64,000 nucleotides of DNA, from the NCBI GenBank assembly GCA_009731425.1, contig AP018794.1, positions 1,619,960-1,683,959 of the forward strand, given 5' to 3'. How positions within the stretch are numbered: position 1 is the stretch's first letter; each line of letters starts with the position of its first letter. The stretch comes from Lachnospiraceae bacterium KM106-2. Its GTDB lineage: Bacteria; Bacillota; Clostridia; Lachnospirales; Lachnospiraceae. The notes beneath the pieces were generated by a model. The model saw only the letters and a program-made list of their open reading frames with translations. It made no database searches and had not been told where the DNA came from. The translations under genes were made by a program, and so were the position numbers. Of the stretch, positions 24,806 through 33,385 are shown in pieces.

Positions 24806-27397
24806 CTATCTAGGAACTTCCACCATGATATAAGATTCTACAAGATCACCTTCACGAAGATCGTTGTATTTTTCAAATACTAAACCACATTCGTAACCAG
24901 CGTTAACTTCTTTTACATCATCTTTAAATCTCTTTAAGGATGCTAAGTTACCTTCGAAGATCAACTCTCCATCACGAGTTACTCTTGCTTTAGAACCTCT
25001 TGAAATCTTACCATCTAAGATGTAAGAACCTGCGATAACACCAACACCTGAAGCTTTGAATGTCTGACGAACTTCAGCATGGCCTGTAACTTTTTCTTCA
25101 AAGATTGGATCAAGCATACCCTTCATAGCAGCTTCGATATCTTCGATTGCATTGTAGATGACACGGTATAAACGTAAATCAACTTTTTCACGATCAACCA
25201 TTTCTCTTGCCATATTATCTGGTTTAACATTGAAACCGATGATGATCGCATTTGAAGCACTTGCTAATGTTACATCACTTTCATTGATGGCACCAACACC
25301 ACCATGGATGATTCTGATTGCAACTTCTTCATTGCTTAATTTTAATAAGCTTTGTTTTACGGCTTCCACAGAACCTTGAACATCTGCTTTTACGATCAAG
25401 TTAAGTTCTTTGATATTACCAGCTTGGATTTGTGAGAATAAACCATCTAATGATAATTTAGATTTTGTATCATCAAGTAATTTTTCTCTGCTTTCTTTGA
25501 TAAATGCTTCTGCGATCGCACGAGCTTCTTTTTCGTTTTCTTCACACATGAAGATATCACCAGCACCTGGAACTTCATTTAAACCAAGAATTTCAACTGG
25601 TTTAGATGGTCCGGCTTCTGTTACTCTGCGTCCTTTATCATCCATCATTGCTCTAACTTTACCATATGCAGAACCGATAACGATTGGATCACCAACATGA
25701 AGAGTACCTTTTTGTACTAATACAGTTGCTACTGGACCTCTACCTTTATCAAGTTGTGCTTCGATAACGATACCACGAGCTTTACGATTTGGATTAGCTT
25801 TTAATTCAAGCATTTCTGCTGTTAAAGAAATCATTTCAAGTAAAGTATCAATTCCTTCATGAGTGTGTGCAGATACAGGAACGAAGATTGTTGATCCACC
25901 CCAGTCTTCTGCAACTAGTTCATATTCAACTAATTCTTGTTTTACACGTTCGATGTTTGCACTTGGCTTATCAATTTTATTGATCGCAACGATGATTTCA
26001 ACACCAGCTGCTTTCGCATGATTGATTGCTTCGATTGTCTGAGGCATTACACCATCATCAGCTGCTACAACTAAGATTGCGATATCAGTAGATTGAGCAC
26101 CACGCATACGCATAGAGGTAAATGCTTCATGTCCTGGAGTATCAAGGAATGTAATTGTTCCATCTCCTGCTTTTACTACAGATGCACCGATATGCTGAGT
26201 GATACCACCTGCTTCTCTATCTGTTACATCAGAGTGACGGATTGCATCAAGTAAAGAAGTTTTACCATGATCTACGTGACCCATTACACATACAACAGGA
26301 GGACGTTTAACCATATCTTTAGGATCTTCTTCTTCCTCTTTTAATAACTCTTCAATTACATCTACTTTTTCTTCTAATTCAGCGATGATATCATATTCTA
26401 ATGCAAGTTCTTCTGCTTCTTCAAATGTAATTTCTGAATTTAACGTATACATTTTACCTTGCATGAAGAATTTCTTAACTAATTGTGCACTAGGAATTCT
26501 CATCTTATCGCCTAATTCCTTTAACGTTACTGTTTCTGGAATTGTGATTGATTTGATTTCTTCTTCCACAACCTTTACTGGTTCTGGCTTAATGAAAGCG
26601 CCCTTTCTGTTAGGATCTTTCTTAGGTGCATCATTTTGTTTATTGTTTCTGTTATTACGGTTATTGTTTTTATTATATGGTCTGTTATTGTTGTTATTTC
26701 TGTTGTTGAAACCTGGTCTTCCGCCGCCACCATTACGGTTTCCGTTATTTCCCTGTCCGCCATTATTACTACGGTTTTGGTTGTTTCCTTGTCCGTTATT
26801 GCTGCGGTTCTGGTTATTTCCCTGTCCGCCGTTATTACTACGGTTTTGGTTGTTTCCTTGTCCGCCATTGCTGCGGTTCTGGTTGTTTCCTTGTCCGCCA
26901 TTGCTGCGGTTCTGGTTGTTTCCTTGTCCGTTATAGCTACGGTTCTGGTTGTTTCCTTGTCCGCCATTGCTGCGGTTCTGGTTATTTCCTTGTCCGCCAT
27001 TGTTACGGTTCTGGTTATTTCCTTGTCCGTTGCTACGGTTCTGATTATTTCCTTGTCCGCCATTATTGCGGTTTTGGTTATTACTTGGTCCATTATTATT
27101 ACGGTTCTGGTTCCGGTTTTGGTTTTGATTATTATTATTTTTATTTTCCAATATTCTATTTTCTGGTCTTGAAGCTGGCTTATTAGTCTCTTGTTTCGTC
27201 CGATCTTCTTGCTTAGTCTCTTTCTTTGGAGCATTATTCTTTGCTCCAAATTTTTTATTTACTAAAGCTATTGCTTCGTCCTCAACATTACTCATATGAC
27301 TCTTAACTGCAATACCATTCTCATTTAAGTAACTCACAATCGCTTTACTTGACTGATCTAATTGCTTTGCTAATTCATATATTTTCATTTTAGCCAT
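24806..27397 (-). CDS. infB: translation initiation factor IF-2 with long Asn/Gly/Gln repeat region
   Basis: IF-2 is the GTPase that brings initiator tRNA to the 30S subunit. After an N-terminal IF2_N helical domain ([20 protein letters not shown]), residues about 85-260 form a low-complexity linker with ten tandem QGNN units. A second IF2_N domain follows ([20 protein letters not shown]). The G domain has [12 protein letters not shown] (G1), the G3 DTPGHEAF and NKIDKPSAN (G4). C1-C2 domains end with [11 protein letters not shown]. The ATG at 27397 begins the conserved MAKMKIYE. The gene is in the classic nusA-infB operon. Confidence 0.97.
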   Translation of the reverse strand: MAKMKIYELAKQLDQSSKAIVSYLNENGIAVKSHMSNVEDEAIALVNKKFGAKNNAPKKETKQEDRTKQETNKPASRPENRILENKNNNNQNQNRNQNRNNNGPSNNQNRNNGGQGNNQNRSNGQGNNQNRNNGGQGNNQNRSNGGQGNNQNRSYNGQGNNQNRSNGGQGNNQNRSNGGQGNNQNRSNNGGQGNNQNRSNNGQGNNQNRSNNGGQGNNGNRNGGGGRPGFNNRNNNNNRPYNKNNNRNNRNNKQNDAPKKDPNRKGAFIKPEPVKVVEEEIKSITIPETVTLKELGDKMRIPSAQLVKKFFMQGKMYTLNSEITFEEAEELALEYDIIAELEEKVDVIEELLKEEEEDPKDMVKRPPVVCVMGHVDHGKTSLLDAIRHSDVTDREAGGITQHIGASVVKAGDGTITFLDTPGHEAFTSMRMRGAQSTDIAILVVAADDGVMPQTIEAINHAKAAGVEIIVAINKIDKPSANIERVKQELVEYELVAEDWGGSTIFVPVSAHTHEGIDTLLEMISLTAEMLELKANPNRKARGIVIEAQLDKGRGPVATVLVQKGTLHVGDPIVIGSAYGKVRAMMDDKGRRVTEAGPSKPVEILGLNEVPGAGDIFMCEENEKEARAIAEAFIKESREKLLDDTKSKLSLDGLFSQIQAGNIKELNLIVKADVQGSVEAVKQSLLKLSNEEVAIRIIHGGVGAINESDVTLASASNAIIIGFNVKPDNMAREMVDREKVDLRLYRVIYNAIEDIEAAMKGMLDPIFEEKVTGHAEVRQTFKASGVGVIAGSYILDGKISRGSKARVTRDGELIFEGNLASLKRFKDDVKEVNAGYECGLVFEKYNDLREGDLVESYIMVEVPR
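26720..27110 (-). repeat. tandem in-frame repeats encoding QGNNQNRSN(G)G units in IF-2
   Basis: About ten copies of a 30-36 base unit lie in tandem within infB, each encoding QGNN followed by QNRS and N/G residues. Units differ by synonymous and indel-of-three changes only, so the reading frame is kept. This looks like expansion by replication slippage, giving a long disordered, prion-like linker. Confidence 0.9.
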
Positions 27398-27458
27398 ACT
27401 TACACCTAATCCTTTCTTCACAAGGTCTCCCTTGTTGTAGTAGTTACTAAGTTTTCTC

Positions 27459-27776
27459 TTATTGTACCGATTCTAAAGACAACACTTTCAGCATTGCTTT
27501 TGCGAATCCTTGATCTAATATAGCTAAAGATGCGCGCATTTCTTTGCCCATACAGTGGCCAATTTCTGATTTCTCTCCGCAAAAATAGATAGGCACTTTA
27601 TAGTGCGTACACATATTTGTAAACATTTTCTTTGTATTATCCGATGCATCTTCCGCTACGATAACAAGCTGTGCATGAGATTCTTTCACTGATTTCTCAG
27701 TCATGAATTCTCCACTTGCCACCTTTCCTGCTTTGGTTGCAAGTCCAATATAAGAAAGAACTTTCTTCTTATTCAA
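27459..27776 (-). CDS. ylxQ: L7Ae/L30e-family ribosome-associated protein YlxQ
   Basis: This is an L7Ae-type K-turn RNA-binding protein, 105 residues, found between ylxR and infB in Firmicutes. The core [19 protein letters not shown] and [16 protein letters not shown] is characteristic. It overlaps the end of ylxR by 8 bp, a sign of translational coupling. Confidence 0.9.
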   Translation of the reverse strand: MNKKKVLSYIGLATKAGKVASGEFMTEKSVKESHAQLVIVAEDASDNTKKMFTNMCTHYKVPIYFCGEKSEIGHCMGKEMRASLAILDQGFAKAMLKVLSLESVQ

Positions 27777-28038
27777 GGCTACTCAACTCCTTCTCTAACT
27801 GCTCATATACATCTTTTGGTATTGATACTTTCAAAGAGCGTTCCAACGCCTTTGTTTTTACTGCATTTTTAAAACAATCCATAGAATTGCATAGATAAGC
27901 TCCACGGCCATTCTTCTTTCCAGTCGCATCGAGCACAATCTCACCCTCTGGAGTCTTAATGACACGAAGCATAAGTCTCTTATCTTTCATTTCACCGCAT
28001 CCGGTACATTGACGCATCGGCACTTTTCTCTGTTTCAT
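27769..28038 (-). CDS. ylxR: YlxR (DUF448) RNA-binding protein
   Basis: YlxR is a small RNA-binding protein conserved downstream of nusA. The CTGCGEMKDKRLMLR motif with its CxxC and the GRGAYLCNSMDCFKNA motif fit DUF448. It may be an RNA-binding or RNase P-associated regulator in this family. It overlaps ylxQ by 8 bp. Conserved length is 80-100, here 89. Confidence 0.9.
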   Translation of the reverse strand: MKQRKVPMRQCTGCGEMKDKRLMLRVIKTPEGEIVLDATGKKNGRGAYLCNSMDCFKNAVKTKALERSLKVSIPKDVYEQLEKELSSLE

Positions 28039-28075
28039 AACGACCTCTTTTCTAAATACTTTCTATGAAAAAGTA

Positions 28076-29143
28076 TTATTCAGCATCTACATCTTGTTCT
28101 TGTTCTGCTTGAGATTCGCTCTTAATGTCGATCTTGTATCCTGTTAATCTAGCTGCAAGACGAGCATTTTGTCCTTCTTTACCGATTGCTAAAGATAATT
28201 GGTAATCTGGTACGATTACTTTTGCGCTCTTTTCTTCTACATCAACATCTACAGATACTACTTTTGCTGGGCTAAGTGCATTTTCGATTAAAACGCTTGG
28301 ATCATCGCTCCAATTGATAATATCGATTTTTTCTCCACGTAATTCATTAACGATAGCATTTACTCTTGCACCATTTAAACCAACGCAAGCGCCTACTGGA
28401 TCAACATCTGGGTTAGTTGTTGAAACAGCCATCTTTGTTCTAGATCCTGCTTCTCTTGCGATTGCACGGATTTCTACTGTACCATCTTTAACTTCTGTTA
28501 CTTCCGCTTCAAATAAACGTTTTACTAATTCAGGATGTGTTCTAGAAACTGTGATTCTAGGTCCTTTTGTTGTATCTTTAACTTCTAATACATAAAGTTT
28601 GATTCTATCAGTTGGACGGAATCTTTCACCCTTTACTTGTTCATTTTCAGTAAGGATTGCATCAACTTTACCTAAATTAATTGATACGTTTCCACCTACA
28701 TAACGTTGAACGATACCAGTTACAACGTCTTTTTCTTTTCCGTAGTATTGATTGTAAAGAACTTTTCTTTCTTCTTCACGAATCTTTTGAACAACTACTT
28801 GTTTCGCTTTTTGTGCTGCGATACGTCCGAAGTTCTTAGGTGTTACTTCCACATTTACAACATCACCAACGTTGTGTTTAGGGAAAAGGAAAATTGCTTC
28901 CTCACGGCTGATCTGTGTTACAGGATCTTCTACTTCATTTACGATTTCACGTTCTGCGAATACAGATACTTCACCAGTTGTTCTATCGATATTTACTTTG
29001 ATATTATCTGCTTTACCAAAATGGTTTTTACATGCAGCAACTAATGAATTCTCCATTGCTTCTAGTAAAATCTCTTTACTAATATTTTTTTCCTTTTCAA
29101 TTTGATTGAGCGCATCAATTAATTCATTATTTTTACTACCCAT
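28076..29143 (-). CDS. nusA: transcription termination/antitermination factor NusA
   Basis: NusA modulates pausing, intrinsic termination and rRNA antitermination. The N-terminal RNA polymerase-binding domain begins about residue 8, an S1 domain runs near 135-200 ([18 protein letters not shown]), and two KH domains follow, with [20 protein letters not shown] and [20 protein letters not shown]. The protein ends at 355 residues without the acidic repeats of E. coli NusA, as in other Firmicutes. AGGAGG lies about 9 bases before ATG. Confidence 0.97.
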   Translation of the reverse strand: MGSKNNELIDALNQIEKEKNISKEILLEAMENSLVAACKNHFGKADNIKVNIDRTTGEVSVFAEREIVNEVEDPVTQISREEAIFLFPKHNVGDVVNVEVTPKNFGRIAAQKAKQVVVQKIREEERKVLYNQYYGKEKDVVTGIVQRYVGGNVSINLGKVDAILTENEQVKGERFRPTDRIKLYVLEVKDTTKGPRITVSRTHPELVKRLFEAEVTEVKDGTVEIRAIAREAGSRTKMAVSTTNPDVDPVGACVGLNGARVNAIVNELRGEKIDIINWSDDPSVLIENALSPAKVVSVDVDVEEKSAKVIVPDYQLSLAIGKEGQNARLAARLTGYKIDIKSESQAEQEQDVDAE

Positions 29144-29193
29144 TTTTCTTTTATCCTCCTAATGTTCTATCCTATTTTAAGGATTCCTTTTTC

Positions 29194-29667
29194 CTAGAAA
29201 TCTAGCGCAAGACGAATCATTGCAATTTCGCTTCTCTTAAGCGTCATTGTTTCATCCTCTGCGATCTGAATTGTAATTTCATCTTCTTCTTCATTGAAAT
29301 CAACAAGACAGCCCTCGAATTCTTTTTGTTTATTAATAGATTTATATAATTTCACTTCAACATCCTGACCGATGCTTCGTCTGAAATCTTTGTCTTTTTT
29401 AAGTTGTCTTCCTAAACCTGGTGAACTTACTTCTAAAATATAAGCATCAGGGATAAAGTCCTCTTCATCAAGCTTATCGCTGAGTGCACGACTTACAAGC
29501 TCACAATCATCAACGGTAATTCCGCCTTCTTTGTCAACATAGACACGTAGGAACCAGTTTGAACCTTCTCTTACATATTCTACATCAACTAATTCGAAGT
29601 TATTCTCTTCCATAAGAGGTTCTACCAAACTTTCGGTTTTTGATTCATAATCTTCTCTTTTAGCCAT
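29194..29667 (-). CDS. rimP: ribosome maturation factor RimP
   Basis: RimP helps assemble the 30S subunit. The 157-residue protein begins MAKREDYESKTESLVEPLME and contains the family's LRVYVDKEGGITVDDCE and PGLGRQLKKDKDF motifs. It is the first gene of the nine-gene operon down to ribF. A promoter and a stem-loop leader lie upstream. Confidence 0.95.
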   Translation of the reverse strand: MAKREDYESKTESLVEPLMEENNFELVDVEYVREGSNWFLRVYVDKEGGITVDDCELVSRALSDKLDEEDFIPDAYILEVSSPGLGRQLKKDKDFRRSIGQDVEVKLYKSINKQKEFEGCLVDFNEEEDEITIQIAEDETMTLKRSEIAMIRLALDF

Positions 29668-29749
29668 TTCCTTACCTCTTTTCCATATTCAATTTTTAGT
29701 ATTCTCGTTTAATGCTTATACATACATCATTTATCGGAATGCAAAACAT

Positions 29750-29775
29750 AAGGAGTGGACAATTATCCACTCCTT
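29750..29775. promoter_or_regulatory. stem-loop in the leader of the rimP-to-ribF operon
   Basis: AAGGAGTGGA and TCCACTCCTT form a perfect 10-bp stem with a 6-base loop about 80 bases before the rimP start and about 20 bases after the predicted transcription start. On the minus strand the tail after the stem is ATGTTTTGC, a poor U-tract, so it may regulate elongation or protect the 5' end rather than terminate. Confidence 0.6.
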
Positions 29776-29802
29776 TCATAAACGTATCATTACACTTATT
29801 AT

Positions 29803-29831
29803 ATTGTAGCATTCTTTTAAATTTAATGCAA
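29803..29831 (-). promoter_or_regulatory. promoter of the rimP-nusA-infB-ribF operon
   Basis: On the minus strand TTGCAT (29831-29826) and TACAAT (29808-29803) are spaced by 17 bases, about 135 bp before the rimP start. Confidence 0.65.
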
Positions 29832-29963
29832 GACTTAATTAAAACTTACATAATAATCATAAACTTTCTATAAAATGAACTGACAGATTCTTTTAAACAT
29901 GCTACTGTTATACTATTGCGTAAAAATAATCGCAGATAGAATACTTAGTAAAGAAGGTTATTT

Positions 29964-30839
29964 ATGAATTATCAAATTATATCTGACAGCAGCTGTGATC
30001 TAACAAAAGAATTCGAAGCTGCCCACCAAGTAGAGATTGTACCATTTTATGTTTCCTTTGATGAAGAACATTATTATAAAGAACGTTTGGAAGTAAATCA
30101 TGATGATTTCTATTCTAAAATGATAGAAGAAAAATCATTTCCAAAGACCTCTCTTCCATCCATTCAAGACTACACTGAAGTCTTTGAAAAATATGCATCC
30201 AAGGGGCTCCCTATGATCTGCACTTGCATCTCAGCAAAATTTAGCGGCTCCTACCAAAGTGCTTTAAATGCTAAAGACATTGTTTTAGAAACTTACCCTG
30301 ATGCAAAGATCACAGTTATCGACTCTACATTAAATACGGTAGAACTTGGTCTCCTTGTCAAAGAGATCGTGCGAATGCGTGATAACGGCGTATCTTATGA
30401 AGATTCTATTCTACATATAGAACGGATCAAACCAACCGGACGAATCATCTTTACTACTGGAGATATGGCTTATTTAAAGCACGGTGGCCGAATCGGCAAG
30501 CTATTAAAGTTCGCCAGTGGTACTCTTGGTATCAAACCTCTTATTATAATGAAAGAAGGCGAAATCTTTCCTGCCGGAATTACACGAAGCCGTAACAAGA
30601 GTAAAACAAAGCTTTTAGATCTTGCCAAAGATTTCTTTAGCGATAAAGATATTAATGACTATGAAATCGCTATTGGTACCGGTATCGACTATGAGGAAGC
30701 GGAAGAATTCCGTAAATCAGTGGAAGCTGCCTTGAATCTTGATCGTACGCTAGCGATAGAGATCATCGGTGTAACAGTTGGAACCCATACCGGGCCACAC
30801 CCAATCGGAATGGGCTTATTAAAGCGTTACGACTCATAA
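29964..30839 (+). CDS. DegV family fatty acid-binding protein
   Basis: DegV-type proteins (FakB homologues) hold a fatty acid for phosphorylation by a kinase. The 291-residue product has the typical start QIISDSSCDLTKEF, the SAKFSGSYQSA phosphate-binding loop, and the TGDMAYLKHGGRIGKL motif. Whether it partners a FakA kinase cannot be seen here. Ribosome binding site AAAGAAGG lies 7 bases before ATG. Its terminator hairpin downstream has been split by a repeat element. Confidence 0.93.
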   Translation: MNYQIISDSSCDLTKEFEAAHQVEIVPFYVSFDEEHYYKERLEVNHDDFYSKMIEEKSFPKTSLPSIQDYTEVFEKYASKGLPMICTCISAKFSGSYQSALNAKDIVLETYPDAKITVIDSTLNTVELGLLVKEIVRMRDNGVSYEDSILHIERIKPTGRIIFTTGDMAYLKHGGRIGKLLKFASGTLGIKPLIIMKEGEIFPAGITRSRNKSKTKLLDLAKDFFSDKDINDYEIAIGTGIDYEEAEEFRKSVEAALNLDRTLAIEIIGVTVGTHTGPHPIGMGLLKRYDS

Positions 30840-30846
30840 CAAATAA

Positions 30847-30870
30847 GAGAATGTGAATAATCACATTCTC
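30847..30870. terminator. proximal terminator hairpin of the degV gene (left flank of element copy A)
   Basis: GAGAATGTGA and TCACATTCTC form a 10-bp stem with loop ATAA, 7 bp after the degV stop. It is followed by CGAGG rather than T-residues, so on the plus strand it has lost its U-tract. The same hairpin recurs after the element. Confidence 0.8.
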
Positions 30871-30871
30871 C

Positions 30872-31101
30872 GAGGCTGTCGACAAAGTCGTCAGCCTTGG
30901 ATGAAAGGCACCTTTCATCCAGTTTTCAATCAGAATGCCTAGCGTGCGCTCGTGCAAGTTGCAAATAGCGCAACCTACTTACGCTAGGCCAGAAGACAAA
31001 AAGCGTCGTTTCCGGCTTCTGATTCGTAATGGAGAACGAAGTTCTCCAAACCTCTCCCCGAGATACAAATTGGGTGAGTGAAAGTAATTGTCTACAGTCT
31101 G
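30872..31101 (+). mobile_element. MITE-like hairpin-rich element, copy A (230 bp)
   Basis: This copy is about 95 percent identical to copy C by eye. Five stem-loops can be drawn: 30874-30896 (GGCTG/CAGCC), 30899-30920 (GGATGAAAGG/CCTTTCATCC), 30937-30989 (GCCTAGCGT/ACGCTAGGC), 30990-31021 (CAGAAG/CTTCTG) and 31031-31047 (GGAGAAC/GTTCTCC). The ends GAGGCTGTCGACAA and, read inwards, CAGACTGTAGACAA are imperfect inverted repeats. It has no credible ORF. It is flanked by near-identical terminator hairpins, suggesting target duplication. Confidence 0.85.
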
Positions 31102-31131
31102 AGAATATGTGAATAATCACATTCTCTTTTT
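31102..31131. terminator. distal copy of the degV/acetyltransferase terminator (right flank of copy A)
   Basis: It repeats the left-flank hairpin with a 2-base AT insertion in the 5' arm (AGAATATGTGA/TCACATTCTC) and is followed by TTTTTCT on the plus strand. It would end transcripts reading through from degV. Confidence 0.8.
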
Positions 31132-31620
31132 CTATCTCATCTTCTTTTCAAATATGTAATTTGCTTCTACTATATCTTTAGGATTCTCAATTCTTACAAT
31201 ATGAAATCCACATTTCATGACATAGAAATAATGATTTCTTCTTGAAAATCCGGGTGTTTCCGTTCTCCACATTAAAGTATCGGGATATGTTTGTTCAATC
31301 TTATCCCAAACCTGTTTTCCATATCCTCCATCTTGATAGGATACATCTAAGAAGATACAACCCAGCATATTCTCTTTCGTTCGCTCATTGATCCATAGAA
31401 TAACAGCACCTATGATCACATCTTTTACTCTGACTGTATAAGAAGTTGCATTCTTATTTAATGCCCATCTTCTTAGGAAGCTACCATCATCATACCCTTC
31501 TGGTCCTCCCGCTCCCTTATGAAAATGTAGCTGATAATCCCTGTCAAACGCTTCCTTCATTATTGGCGTTAATGTTGTAATGTCCTCTTTTAATAGCTGT
31601 TTTAGCATAATCTTCTCCAT
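31132..31620 (-). CDS. GNAT-family N-acetyltransferase
   Basis: This 162-residue acetyltransferase has the usual GNAT core: an acetyl-CoA-binding segment around IFLDVSYQDGGYGKQVWDKI (Q/R-x-x-G-x-G type) and a beta strand FYVMKCGFHIV near the end. The substrate is unknown. I start it at ATG 31620 because AAGGAG is 10 bases upstream. A longer reading from 31659 lacks a site. It is convergent with degV across element copy A. Confidence 0.85.
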   Translation of the reverse strand: MEKIMLKQLLKEDITTLTPIMKEAFDRDYQLHFHKGAGGPEGYDDGSFLRRWALNKNATSYTVRVKDVIIGAVILWINERTKENMLGCIFLDVSYQDGGYGKQVWDKIEQTYPDTLMWRTETPGFSRRNHYFYVMKCGFHIVRIENPKDIVEANYIFEKKMR

Positions 31621-31810
31621 ATTTTCGACTCCTTTTCTTGTACTCTTTTCTAATATCAATAAGATATTATCTTTACTGTATCGCTTTCCGTCGCGTCAAA
31701 GTCAATTACTTCTTTTGTGTTATTTCTCTAATTGCTCCCTAAAAAATAGGCTAAAATACAGGAAATGTGTCTAAAATTAAAAAAAATTGAAAAATTTATA
31801 AAATTAGGGG

Positions 31811-31839
31811 TTGCAATTTTCTTTTATCTGTTGTATCAT
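31811..31839 (+). promoter_or_regulatory. promoter of tRNA-Glu
   Basis: TTGCAA at 31811-31816 and TATCAT at 31834-31839 are spaced by 17 bases, 15 bases before the mature tRNA start. Confidence 0.7.
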
Positions 31840-31854
31840 AAATCTTGTCAGTAA

Positions 31855-31926
31855 GGCCTGTTGGTCAAGCGGCTAAGACGTCGCCCTCTCACGGCGAAAA
31901 CAGGGGTTCGATTCCCCTACAGGCTA
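31855..31926 (+). tRNA. tRNA-Glu (anticodon CTC)
   Basis: A complete cloverleaf can be drawn: acceptor GGCCTGT with ACAGGCT (G-U at the first pair), D arm with GGTCAAGCGGCTAAGAC, anticodon stem TCGCC/GGCGA with loop CTCTCAC, giving anticodon CTC at 31888-31890, and T arm GGGGTTCGATTCCCC. CCA is not encoded. It reads GAG glutamate codons. It is solitary, with its own promoter and terminator, not in a tRNA array. Confidence 0.97.
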
Positions 31927-31960
31927 CTAACTATTCAATCGAATAGCCCAACCCGAAAGA

Positions 31961-31988
31961 AGCATTGCGCAAGCAATGCTCTTTTTTT
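31961..31988 (+). terminator. terminator of tRNA-Glu
   Basis: AGCATTGC/GCAATGCT stem with a GCAA loop, followed by CTTTTTTT. Confidence 0.95.
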
Positions 31989-32038
31989 ATTTTCGTGATA
32001 TACTACTATTATAAAACCTAAGAATAGGAGCAATCTTT

Positions 32039-33163
32039 ATGAACAAAAGTGATTTAACAAGAGATTATTTTATGTTAGAAGGACCACTCTCTTCTCAAGG
32101 CTATGACTGGTGGTGGCACTCTTTTACCGGTATTAATGATCGAAATGGAGAAGAGAAATCATTTTTCATTGAATTCTATACCTGTAATCCCGCTCTTGCA
32201 AAGGATACACCAATCTTAGGACAACTTCCTGCTCATCAACAAAATGGGATAAAACCATCTTACATAATGGTCAAAGCTGGTTATTGGGGCACCGAAGCCA
32301 AACAATTACACCGCTTTTTTCCTTGGAGCGCTGTCTCGATACAAAATCATCCATCATTTAGTATTACGGCAGATGACTGTTATTTGAGCGAAACGAAGAC
32401 AACCGGTTCAATTGTGTTAACAGACTCTGAAGTTAAAGAGCATCCAGAATATTTATGTGATAGTGGAACTATGAAATGGGATCTCACGATCCAAAAGAGA
32501 AATGCCTTTCATGTAGGATATGGCGCATGCAAGTTATTTCGTAAACTAAATGCCTTTGAGATGTATTGGCATGCTGAAGGCATGAAGACCTTATACGAAG
32601 GGACCGTTACCATCGGTAATGACACTTATCGCATCAGCCCTTCTACTTCCTACGGATACGCAGATAAGAACTGGGGCAGCGACTTTACCAGCCCATGGGT
32701 TTGGCTCTCTTCCAACGATCTCTACAGTATGAATCAAAAAAGGGAACTTACAAATAGCGTATTTGATATTGGCGGTGGACGTCCAAAAGCATTTGGTATT
32801 CCACTAAACCGCAAACTGCTCGGTGAATTTTTCTATGAAGGGAAACGATACGAATTCAACTTTTCTAAGTTTTGGACTTTCTGTCGCACTAAATTTAAAT
32901 GCACCGAAACCGATACCGATATCATCTGGCAAGTCAAGCAGGAATCTGCTACCGCTATGATCAAACTAGAGATTCATTGCAAAAAAGAAGAAATGTTATT
33001 GGTTAATTACGAAGCACCAAACGGCAAAAAGCTTCATAACAAGTTATGGAATGGCGGTACCGGCTATGGTGTGATCAAACTTTACAAAAAGCATTTGAAT
33101 GGACCTGAATTAGTGGATACGATCATTGCTAAACATGTCGGATGTGAATATGGAGAATATTAA
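32039..33163 (+). CDS. tocopherol cyclase-like family protein
   Basis: The 374-residue protein resembles the bacterial tocopherol cyclase-like family (a lipocalin-type beta barrel also seen in hydroxyneurosporene hydratase/AttH relatives). The segments LEGPLSSQGYDWWWHSF near the N-terminus, YGYADKNWGSDFTSPWVWLS near residue 202 and FDIGGGRP near 240 are typical. Bacteria like this do not make tocopherol, so the substrate is unknown, possibly a lipid or prenyl compound. AGGAG lies upstream of ATG. It is convergent with nth across element copy B. Confidence 0.65.
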   Translation: MNKSDLTRDYFMLEGPLSSQGYDWWWHSFTGINDRNGEEKSFFIEFYTCNPALAKDTPILGQLPAHQQNGIKPSYIMVKAGYWGTEAKQLHRFFPWSAVSIQNHPSFSITADDCYLSETKTTGSIVLTDSEVKEHPEYLCDSGTMKWDLTIQKRNAFHVGYGACKLFRKLNAFEMYWHAEGMKTLYEGTVTIGNDTYRISPSTSYGYADKNWGSDFTSPWVWLSSNDLYSMNQKRELTNSVFDIGGGRPKAFGIPLNRKLLGEFFYEGKRYEFNFSKFWTFCRTKFKCTETDTDIIWQVKQESATAMIKLEIHCKKEEMLLVNYEAPNGKKLHNKLWNGGTGYGVIKLYKKHLNGPELVDTIIAKHVGCEYGEY

Positions 33164-33164
33164 A

Positions 33165-33189
33165 AAAGAAGGCTTATTAAGCCTTCTTT
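33165..33189. terminator. terminator palindrome, left copy, at element copy B
   Basis: A 25-bp perfect palindrome: the 12-base arms AAAGAAGGCTTA and TAAGCCTTCTTT around a central T, starting 2 bp after the tocopherol-cyclase-like stop. It is followed by C on the plus strand (no U-tract) but by TTTTTTAA on the minus strand. It is identical to 33386-33410. Confidence 0.9.
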
Positions 33190-33385
33190 CAAATTGTAGA
33201 TAAATACTTTTATTTACCCCACTCCATTATGAATCAGAAGCCAGAAACGACGCTTTTTGGCTTCTGGCCTAGCGTAAGTAGGTTGCGTTTTTTGCAACTT
33301 GCACGAGCGCACGCTAGGCATTCTAATTGAAGGACTGGATGAAAGGTGCCTTTCATCCAAGGCTGACGACTTTGTCGACAGCCTC
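33190..33385 (-). mobile_element. MITE-like hairpin-rich element, copy B (196 bp, shortened)
   Basis: This copy reads on the minus strand and lacks the fifth hairpin and adjoining bases seen in copies A and C, but it keeps both terminal sequences (GAGGCTGTCGACAAAG at 33385 going down and CAAATTGTAG from 33190). The fourth hairpin is better paired than in copy A (CAGAAGCCA/TGGCTTCTG). It is flanked on both sides by the same 25-bp palindrome. Confidence 0.88.

Noticed and set aside
26720..27110. Possible CRISPR array because of regularly spaced repeats
   Set aside because: Units are contiguous without unique spacers and stay in frame with IF-2, and there are no cas genes in the window.
26385..27249. 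Long open frames opposite and out of frame with infB, including a 224-residue KET-rich one and a 178-residue plus-strand one
   Set aside because: They arise from the low-complexity Asn/Gly/Gln repeat, which keeps other frames open. They have no ribosome binding site and the infB frame is the one conserved.
28314..29105. Several antisense ORFs over nusA
   Set aside because: Shadows of the conserved nusA frame.
30872..31101. Group II intron or HEARO/OMEGA-type RNA
   Set aside because: The element is too short for an intron, has no domain V-like or ORF feature, and shows long flanking duplications, which intron retrohoming does not make.
30763..31120. Minus-strand ORFs within element copy A
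   Set aside because: They cover hairpins with no ribosome binding site and are not kept in copy B or C, so they are not credible genes.
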